Shown: positions 8,025-12,647 of the stretch, piece by piece
How the letters are laid out: each line of letters opens with the position of its first letter
Position numbering within the stretch: the stretch's first letter is position 1
Assembly (NCBI GenBank): GCA_024280815.1
Contig: JAJRPL010000135.1
Location: forward strand, 1-12,647
From: Bacteroidota bacterium
GTDB taxonomy: Bacteria > Bacteroidota > Bacteroidia > Flavobacteriales > Flavobacteriaceae
Direction of reading: 5' to 3'
Length of the DNA: 12,647 bases
Position numbers and translations under genes: made by a program
The notes under the pieces: generated by a model
The model's database searches: none
What the model saw: only the letters and a program-made list of their open reading frames with translations
Told to the model about the DNA's origin: nothing

Positions 8025-8670
8025 AGCAAACCTGTTGATAATAGACTTGGATGGTACTATTTCAAAACAAGATAATTTAGTAGCATTTACTTCATTTATG
8101 GTTTTTCGGAAAAAAAAATACAATTTTATTTTAGGTTATATCTTGTTTGGTGGGTTAAAGTTAAAAATAATTCAAAACACTACTTTAAAAAAACTTTATG
8201 CTTACTTTATTTTGAAGAATCAAGAGGTAAAGTTAATGAATAAGATTGTTGATGAATATCTTTCTGAGTGTTTTAAAGATCTATTAAATAAAGATGTGCT
8301 TAATTGGATTAATAACAATATTGATGGTAACACTAAAAAATTATTATTGTCAGCTAATTATAATTTTTTAGTAAAACCAATTGCTGATATTTTGGTGATT
8401 ACTGATGCTATTGGAATAGAATTAGAGGAAAGAGGAGGATATTATACAGGTAAAATAATTGGAAAAATACCCTATGGCTCTGATAAAATCACAATTACAG
8501 AGAGAAAATTCGATAATGAGACATATAAAAATAAAATTGCAATTGCAGATAGTAAAAGTGATTTAGCCTTGTTAAATTGGGTTAAGAAAGGCGTAAAAGT
8601 TAAGTCTAATACTAGTTCTGGTTTAACAGAATTCTATACAGTAAACAATGAAAATAAAACGGATTTTTGA
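8014..8670 (+). CDS. HAD-superfamily phosphatase (SerB/HAD-IB-like)
   Basis: A 218-residue hydrolase with all HAD motifs visible. Motif I is IIDLDGT, with nucleophile D11 and acid/base D13. Motif II is LLLSAN (S113). A candidate motif III lysine lies near GSDK (K158), and motif IV is IADSKSD (D179 and D183). The helical insertion between motifs I and II (about residues 20-95) is a C1-type cap as in phosphoserine phosphatase and HAD-IB proteins. It should dephosphorylate a small phosphate monoester through an aspartyl-phosphate. Its position, overlapping the ATP-grasp gene by 11 bases and the sugar transferase gene by 23, indicates a role in precursor synthesis for this polysaccharide. It could remove a phosphate placed by one of the two upstream kinases, but that is inference. 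Confidence 0.82.
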   Translation: MKSEANLLIIDLDGTISKQDNLVAFTSFMVFRKKKYNFILGYILFGGLKLKIIQNTTLKKLYAYFILKNQEVKLMNKIVDEYLSECFKDLLNKDVLNWINNNIDGNTKKLLLSANYNFLVKPIADILVITDAIGIELEERGGYYTGKIIGKIPYGSDKITITERKFDNETYKNKIAIADSKSDLALLNWVKKGVKVKSNTSSGLTEFYTVNNENKTDF

Positions 8671-9253
8671 TATTATTCTAGCAACTATCGGCTTAACTGT
8701 TCTTTTTCCTGTTTTCATACTTCTAATTGGGTTAATCAAAGTTACAACAACTAATTCCGTTTTCTTTAAACAAAAACGTGTGGGTCTTAATGGCAATAAT
8801 TTTACTATGATAAAATTTCGCACTATGCGGATAAATCATAAAGGTAATACTATTTCAATTAAAGGTGAAAGTAGAATAACACCTCTTGGAGCATTTTTAA
8901 GAAAATACAAACTTGATGAACTTCCTGAATTGTGGAACGTGTTAAAAGGAGACATGAGTTTTGTAGGCCCTCGTCCCGACGTACCAGGATATGCAGATAA
9001 ATTAAAGGGCAATGATCGTGTTATTTTAAGTTTTCGTCCTGGAATTACTGGGCCAGCGAGCATTAAATATAGTAATGAAGAAGAAATTCTGTCTAAAGTT
9101 GCTAATCCGGTTAAATATAATGATGAAGTGTTGTATCCAGAAAAAGTACGCATTAATAAAAACTATATACAGCATTGGTCATTTTGGCTAGATGTTAAAA
9201 TTATTATTTATACGATAATTGGAAAAAAACTCAACGATTCAAGATTTAATTAA
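8648..9253 (+). CDS. Initiating sugar transferase (short monotopic phosphoglycosyl transferase, PglC/WcaJ-type)
   Basis: A 201-residue protein of the bacterial sugar transferase family. It has an N-terminal re-entrant membrane helix (about residues 8-30, ending near a Pro at 21), then FKQKRVGLNGNNF, KFRTM (56-60), the catalytic Asp-Glu dyad in KLDELPELWN (D90-E91), FVGPRP (105-110) and RPGITG (130-135). All the signature blocks are intact. The length corresponds to the minimal PglC type rather than the long WbaP/WcaJ type with extra membrane segments. It transfers a sugar-1-phosphate from a UDP-sugar to undecaprenyl phosphate, the first membrane step of repeat-unit assembly. The next gene being an amino-sugar aminotransferase makes a bacillosamine-like or other 4-amino-4,6-dideoxy sugar the likely first sugar. 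The start overlaps the HAD gene by 23 bases. Confidence 0.93.
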   Translation: MKIKRIFDIILATIGLTVLFPVFILLIGLIKVTTTNSVFFKQKRVGLNGNNFTMIKFRTMRINHKGNTISIKGESRITPLGAFLRKYKLDELPELWNVLKGDMSFVGPRPDVPGYADKLKGNDRVILSFRPGITGPASIKYSNEEEILSKVANPVKYNDEVLYPEKVRINKNYIQHWSFWLDVKIIIYTIIGKKLNDSRFN

Positions 9254-10401
9254 TGAACGATAAACCCAAAATATGGCTCTCCTCCCCCCACATGGGAGAA
9301 ATGGAACAAGCCTTTGTAAAGGAAGCGTTCGACACCAACTGGATTGCACCATTGGGTCCTCATGTTAATGATTTTGAAAAAGATTTATGTAATTATACGG
9401 GAGTTAAATATGCAGCAGCATTAAGTTCGGGTACGGCAGCCATCCATCTTGCACTTATTCTATTAGGTATAAGTAATGGTGATAATGTGCTCTGCCAAAG
9501 TATGACATTTTCGGCATCAGCAAATCCAATAATATATCAGGGTGCAACCCCTGTTTTTATTGATTCGGAAGGTGAAACCTGGAATATGAGTCCGGAATTT
9601 TTGGAGGAGGCAATTATTTCTTTCTTAAAAAAGAATGCAAAACCAAAAGCCATCATTCCTGTGCATCTATACGGAATGCCGGCTAACATGGAAGTAATTT
9701 GTGAAATAGGGAAAAAATACAACATTCCAATAATAGAGGACGCTGCTGAGGCGTTTGGTTCAAATATTGGTGGCAAAAACTGTGGTACTTTTGGTGAGTT
9801 AAATGTACTTTCATTCAATGGAAATAAAATAATTACAACAAGTAGCGGTGGGGCACTTTTGTCGGATGATGAAAAACTCATAAAAAAAGCAAGGTTCTTA
9901 GCAACACAAGCAAGGGATAATGCACCTCATTATCAACACTCGAACATCGGTTATAACTATCGCTTAAGTAATGTGCTGGCAGGTATAGGAAGGGGACAGA
10001 TGCTAGTATTGGATAAGAGGGTTGAACAACGAAGAAATAATTATCAGTTCTATAAACAATATTTCGAAGAAAAAAACAAAAAAGGCTATAATATAGTTCT
10101 ACAACCGGAACCGGAGTCTTGTTTTTCAAACCGCTGGTTAACCGCAATAATAATTAATCCAATACAAAACAAAAATATAACAAGAGAAACATTAAGGCTT
10201 GCTCTAAATAAAGAAAATATTGAATCAAGACCATTGTGGAAACCAATGCACCAACAACCAGTGTTTGTAGAAGCACCCTTTTTTGGAGATGGTACTTCGG
10301 AGCGTTTGTTTGCGAATGGACTTTGCCTACCTTCTGGTTCAAACTTAACAGAAAAAGATTTTGCAAGGATCACAAATGCTATGGATAAGGTTTTTAAATG
10401 A
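9253..10401 (+). CDS. DegT/DnrJ/EryC1/StrS-family PLP-dependent sugar aminotransferase
   Basis: A 382-residue complete aminotransferase. Visible landmarks are LSSGTAAIHLAL (57-68, phosphate-binding loop), PVHLYGMPAN (136-145), IEDAAEAFG with D163 (contacts the pyridine nitrogen of PLP), and SFNGNKIITTSSGG with K192 as the Schiff-base lysine. GYNYRLSNV and the C-terminal RPLWKPMHQQP are also typical. The family converts UDP-4-keto-6-deoxy sugars to 4-amino sugars with glutamate as amino donor. The PglE-like pattern and coupling to the preceding PglC-type transferase by TAATG suggest production of the amino sugar used for initiation. The acetyltransferase (PglD-like) and the 4,6-dehydratase usually needed are not in the window. 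Base composition is visibly less AT-rich than in the genes at 1656-8670. The stop codon overlaps the stop of the convergent sanA-like gene. Confidence 0.92.
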   Translation: MNDKPKIWLSSPHMGEMEQAFVKEAFDTNWIAPLGPHVNDFEKDLCNYTGVKYAAALSSGTAAIHLALILLGISNGDNVLCQSMTFSASANPIIYQGATPVFIDSEGETWNMSPEFLEEAIISFLKKNAKPKAIIPVHLYGMPANMEVICEIGKKYNIPIIEDAAEAFGSNIGGKNCGTFGELNVLSFNGNKIITTSSGGALLSDDEKLIKKARFLATQARDNAPHYQHSNIGYNYRLSNVLAGIGRGQMLVLDKRVEQRRNNYQFYKQYFEEKNKKGYNIVLQPEPESCFSNRWLTAIIINPIQNKNITRETLRLALNKENIESRPLWKPMHQQPVFVEAPFFGDGTSERLFANGLCLPSGSNLTEKDFARITNAMDKVFK

Positions 10402-10779
10402 GTGAAGAGTATTTAATTGTTTGTAAACCATATTGAGATGTCATTAATTTAAAAACCAATTTAACTCGTGCAAACCATTCCCGTATAATAACTTTAACTC
10501 CATATGAAGTATAAACAGGATTGGCATTAAAACCAACAGCATTAATGCCCATTTTTTTTGCAATTAAAATTGCCCTTTCATTATGAAACTTTTGAGAAAC
10601 TATTGTAAGTGATTTATTTTTTTTCTTTGCAAAACATTAATGATGCTTCGGTATTAAAACCGGTTTTATGTAATATCAATATCGAATCAGGCAAACCCTT
10701 ACTTAAAAGTTCTTGCCTCATTAACTCCGGCTCATCATATGTATTATCAGTACTGTCACCACTAATGATAATTTTTTTA
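10394..10779 (-). pseudogene. 3' part of a disrupted SanA/ElyC/YdcF-type (DUF218) envelope protein gene
   Basis: Read on the minus strand, this stretch encodes KKIIISGDSTDNTYDEPELM and then HKTGFNTEASLMFC. A one-base frame change in an A-run at 10617-10624 follows, and the other frame continues with TIVSQKFHNERAILIAKK, AVGFNAN and REWFARVK before a TAA at 10394-10396. The SGD...YDEP, GF.T, VSQ.FH.ERA and RE..AR.K blocks are the conserved core of SanA-type proteins (vancomycin high-temperature exclusion family), which affect envelope barrier function. Without the frame change the reading stops at CKEKK. The run has eight A where seven would keep the frame. The fragment is cut off from its 5' half by the ISL3 element and lacks a start, so it should be non-functional. 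Confidence 0.82.
10772..10779. repeat. Target site duplication, left copy (TTTTTTTA)
   Basis: Eight bases directly outside the left inverted repeat of the ISL3 element, identical to 12048-12055. The length matches the 8-bp duplication known for ISL3-family insertions. Confidence 0.88.
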
Positions 10780-10802
10780 GGTTCTACTGCGAATTTAGTG
10801 GA
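10780..10802 (+). repeat. Left terminal inverted repeat of the ISL3 element
   Basis: GGTTCTACT is shared exactly with the right end. After a short divergent centre (GCGAA versus ACCAT) the repeats match again over TTTAGTGG. Of 23 positions, 19 match. The leading GG is typical of ISL3-family ends. Confidence 0.88.
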
Positions 10803-10819
10803 AATTTATAAATTTGGGG

Positions 10820-12040
10820 ATGGATTTCACAAAAGATTTTTTCAATTTATTATTGGATTTTGGTGATGAATGGGTTATCACCAATATTGAGTCAGATCAC
10901 AAAAAGCCACATGTATATTTAGCGTATAAATCTGATTATTACGAAGACCCTGACACTTTAGAGCCGGCAAAACTTTACGACCACACAGAAATCAGGGAAT
11001 GGCGTCACTTGGACATATTGCACTATCAATCTTATGTGAGGTGCAGGATACCAAGGGTATTATGCAGAGATGGCAAGGTTAAGCAGATAGCCATAGGCTG
11101 GGCGGAGAAGCACGACCGCCATACCTGTCATTTTGAAATTAAAGCTATTGATTTGTTACAGGCGACAAAGAACCAAGCTAAGACAGCAGAGCTTATGAAT
11201 TGTGGTTTTCGTTTGGTCAATAGAATTATGCACAGATGTACGGCAAGAGGGATGGGACGCAGAAACATATCAAAAGTACCCTTTGAGCACATAAGCATAG
11301 ATGAAAAGTCATTTAAGAACGGGCATAAATATGTGACTGTAATATCACATCCGCGCAGTGGTGTTGTAATAGATGTAGGAGAGGACAGGGATGGCAAATC
11401 AGCAGAGGAGTTGTTAACAAGGAGCTTTACTGACAAACAAAGAGAATCAGTGAGTACCGTGAGCATGGATATGTGGCAAGCCTATATCAACTCTGTTGAG
11501 AACAAGCTTCCTAATGCAGAAATAGTCCATGACAAGTACCACTTAATAGCATACCTAAACAAGAGCATGGATCAGGTAAGACGGCGGGAAGTAGAGGACA
11601 ATGAAGAGTTGATCAATAGCCGATATGCCCTTTTGAAGAATGAAGAAAATATGACAGAAACGCAAAAGCAGAAGTATGAACTAATAAAATCTTCAAACTT
11701 TGAAGTATCTAAGGTATGGCATATCAGAGAAAATTTCAAATCATTATTTGAATGCTATAATGAAGAAAGAGCAGCAAAAGAATTGTTTGTCAACTGGGCA
11801 AAAGATTCTTTCATGAACAATATAAAAGAAGTAAACAAAGTAATCCTTATGTTTCTCAGTCATGCCAAAGGAGTGGTAAATGCATTAAACAGCAATCTTA
11901 ACAACGCAATGGCAGAAAGGTTAAACGGTAAATTACAAGAGGTGAAATTCGTGGGCAGAGGCTATAGAACTTTCAAAAACTTTAGAAGTGCAATCCTGTT
12001 TTTTCATGGGGGACTTGACCTATACCCACTAAAATGGTAG
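10820..12040 (+). CDS. ISL3-family transposase (DDE)
   Basis: A 406-residue transposase with a DDE_Tnp_ISL3-type catalytic domain. The first Asp is in HISIDEKSF (D161). The second is in VSMDMWQAY (D217), followed by HDKYHL. The acidic third residue is in NNAMAERLNGK (E366), followed by FVGRGYRTFKNF and the terminal FFHGGL. The ATG at 10820 is preferred to an in-frame TTG six bases upstream. The N-terminal region (residues 1-110) would be the DNA-binding part. It lacks the obvious CPxC pair of the classical zf-ISL3 finger and shows only scattered Cys (about 75, 82, 103). The protein ends with a TAG inside the right inverted repeat. It catalyses cut-and-paste or related transposition of its own element. 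The frame is uninterrupted, so it should be active if expressed. Confidence 0.93.
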   Translation: MDFTKDFFNLLLDFGDEWVITNIESDHKKPHVYLAYKSDYYEDPDTLEPAKLYDHTEIREWRHLDILHYQSYVRCRIPRVLCRDGKVKQIAIGWAEKHDRHTCHFEIKAIDLLQATKNQAKTAELMNCGFRLVNRIMHRCTARGMGRRNISKVPFEHISIDEKSFKNGHKYVTVISHPRSGVVIDVGEDRDGKSAEELLTRSFTDKQRESVSTVSMDMWQAYINSVENKLPNAEIVHDKYHLIAYLNKSMDQVRRREVEDNEELINSRYALLKNEENMTETQKQKYELIKSSNFEVSKVWHIRENFKSLFECYNEERAAKELFVNWAKDSFMNNIKEVNKVILMFLSHAKGVVNALNSNLNNAMAERLNGKLQEVKFVGRGYRTFKNFRSAILFFHGGLDLYPLKW

Positions 12041-12047
12041 TAGAACC
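12025..12047 (-). repeat. Right terminal inverted repeat of the ISL3 element
   Basis: Reads GGTTCTACTACCATTTTAGT then GGG inward from 12047 and pairs with the left end at 10780-10802. It also contains the transposase stop codon (12038-12040). Confidence 0.88.
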
Positions 12048-12055
12048 TTTTTTTA
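12048..12055. repeat. Target site duplication, right copy (TTTTTTTA)
   Basis: Eight bases directly outside the right inverted repeat, identical to 10772-10779. On the coding strand of the interrupted gene it reads TAAAAAAA, part of a Leu-Lys-Lys codon run. Confidence 0.88.
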
Positions 12056-12299
12056 ATTTCTCTCGCTTCCATAATTCTTCAGCAGCAATACATCTTTTCG
12101 TAAAAAATTGATTTACTTTTCCATTATCCATATACTTTGAAGTGCCTAATAATAATGCTGTTTCATTAAATGGAACTTCTGTTGAACAATAGGTTTTATC
12201 ATTGGATCTTATTGTAACAAAAGTGTAACTGCCCCACAATAATATTACGAATACAATAATTGTAAATTTGAGAATAAACTTAATCTTTCTGGATTTCAT
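12048..12299 (-). pseudogene. 5' part of the disrupted SanA/ElyC/YdcF-type gene
   Basis: This minus-strand fragment gives 84 residues before running into the ISL3 element. It has an N-terminal basic start and one membrane helix (about residues 8-28, FILKFTIIVFVILLWGSYTF). After a short linker come ALLLGTSKYM, NQFFTKRCIAAEELW and KREKLKK. The GTSKY...N.FF..R..AA..L pattern is the first conserved half of SanA-type (DUF218/PF02698) proteins, which are anchored in the inner membrane with the domain outside. Joined to the 3' fragment across the removed element, the product would be about 208 residues, normal for the family. The reading frame of the fragment continues for about 20 residues into the element before stopping. 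It starts at ATG 12297-12299; no clear ribosome binding site is seen. Confidence 0.85.
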
Positions 12300-12339
12300 A
12301 GAAACACTATTTTGCTGGGATCAAAAATATCTATTTTAT

Positions 12340-12647
12340 TGTACTGGGGTATGCACATGTCACATACGCTTAATAGGTTTATATTCAACAGGTTCATGTA
12401 AGACCCCTTGTTCAATTATTCTTTGAAAAAGTAGTCCTCTGCTATTTGATTTTCGTCTATTGTACCTAAAAGTGTATTCATCTAAATAATGCGATAGATA
12501 TTCCTCTCCGATATAATTTTGGTGAGTTCCCAAGAGCCACCTCTTAAGCAATGAAGCTATTCGATGAACATTGGGTAATATTTCTTCCCCATCAAGCAAC
12601 TTGGTTTTATCTTCAATTTCATGTTGGTATCCACTCTTTGAAATTCC
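12340..12647 (-). mobile_element. 3' end of an IS1595-family element, running off the window
   Basis: The element is recognised from its transposase C-terminus. Its right boundary must lie between the transposase stop (12360) and the start of the sanA-like gene (12299), if that gene once had a normal upstream region. A candidate terminal sequence is TGTACTGGGGTATGCAC at 12340-12356, but the other end lies outside the window, so the inverted repeat cannot be verified. Confidence 0.5.
12360..12647 (-). CDS. IS1595-family transposase, C-terminal part (5' end outside the window)
   Basis: The minus-strand frame is open from the window edge (starting GISKSGYQHEI) to a TGA at 12360-12362. The readable 95 residues contain SGYQHEI, LPNVHRIASLLKRWLLGTH and YLSHYLDEYTFRYNRRKS. 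These are the C-terminal blocks of IS1595/ISXO2-like DDE transposases, with the terminal acidic catalytic residue in the YLDEYTFR segment. An in-frame TTG near 12599 is not a real start, because the homology and the open frame continue upstream to the edge. Completeness of the element cannot be judged. It lies 60 bases upstream of the sanA-like gene in the same orientation. Confidence 0.85.
   Translation of the reverse strand, partial: GISKSGYQHEIEDKTKLLDGEEILPNVHRIASLLKRWLLGTHQNYIGEEYLSHYLDEYTFRYNRRKSNSRGLLFQRIIEQGVLHEPVEYKPIKRM

Larger units (their letters stand above)
10780..12047 (+). mobile_element. Complete ISL3-family insertion sequence (1268 bp)
   Basis: The boundaries are set by terminal inverted repeats (GGTTCTACTGCGAATTTAGTGG at the left; GGTTCTACTACCATTTTAGTGG read inward at the right) and by an exact 8-bp direct repeat TTTTTTTA just outside each end. 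One transposase gene fills nearly the whole element. Its stop codon lies inside the right inverted repeat. The element is inserted into a minus-strand sanA-like gene, with the transposase on the opposite strand to the host gene. It is noticeably richer in G+C than the flanking DNA, so it was probably acquired from elsewhere. Intact ends, an intact reading frame and a perfect target duplication point to a recent and possibly still mobile copy. Confidence 0.93.

Noticed and set aside
8836..10373. Several minus-strand open frames opposite the sugar transferase and aminotransferase
   Set aside because: They are shadows of strongly conserved plus-strand genes and show no domain pattern of their own.
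10609..10866. Plus-strand open frame of 85 codons ending in the ISL3 element
   Set aside because: It crosses the IS boundary and is antisense to the clearly homologous SanA-type fragment.
1..12647. CRISPR arrays, tRNA or rRNA genes
   Set aside because: No regularly spaced repeats, cloverleaf-like segments or rRNA-like stretches were seen on either strand.

Overview
The window is a low-GC stretch, most likely from a member of the Bacteroidota. This is inferred from the gene types, the weak Shine-Dalgarno signals, the tight TAATG start/stop overlaps, and the pairing of a short sugar transferase with a DegT-type aminotransferase. Genus cannot be told from the sequence alone.

Region 1 (about 164-10401, plus strand) is one compact surface-polysaccharide operon of ten genes. 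In order they are: a Wzy/WaaL-type membrane polymerase; a thymidylate-kinase-fold kinase; an APH-type phosphotransferase; two GT4 glycosyltransferases; an NTP_transf_5-type nucleotidyltransferase; an ATP-grasp ligase; a HAD phosphatase; the initiating sugar transferase (monotopic phosphoglycosyl transferase); and a PLP sugar aminotransferase. From 3509 to 10401 every gene overlaps the next by 1-23 nt. A hairpin terminator at 64-94 precedes the first gene.

The aminotransferase, initiating transferase, two GTs and polymerase fit a Wzy-dependent O-antigen/exopolysaccharide pathway. No flippase is visible here. The less ordinary part is the set of five phosphoryl- or nucleotide-handling enzymes (two kinases, nucleotidyltransferase, ATP-grasp, phosphatase). 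They suggest that an unusual phosphorylated, nucleotide-activated or amide-linked substituent is made for the polymer. This is inference.

Region 2 (10394-12299, minus strand) is a wrecked SanA/ElyC/YdcF-type (DUF218) envelope gene convergent with the operon. It is split by a complete 1268-bp ISL3-family element (10780-12047) with imperfect 23-bp terminal inverted repeats and an exact 8-bp target duplication (TTTTTTTA). Independently of the insertion, the host gene carries two single-base frame defects, one in each of two A-homopolymers.

Region 3 (about 12340-12647, minus strand) is the 3' end of an IS1595-family transposase that runs off the window, just upstream of the broken sanA-like gene. 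The operon therefore ends in an insertion-sequence-rich boundary.
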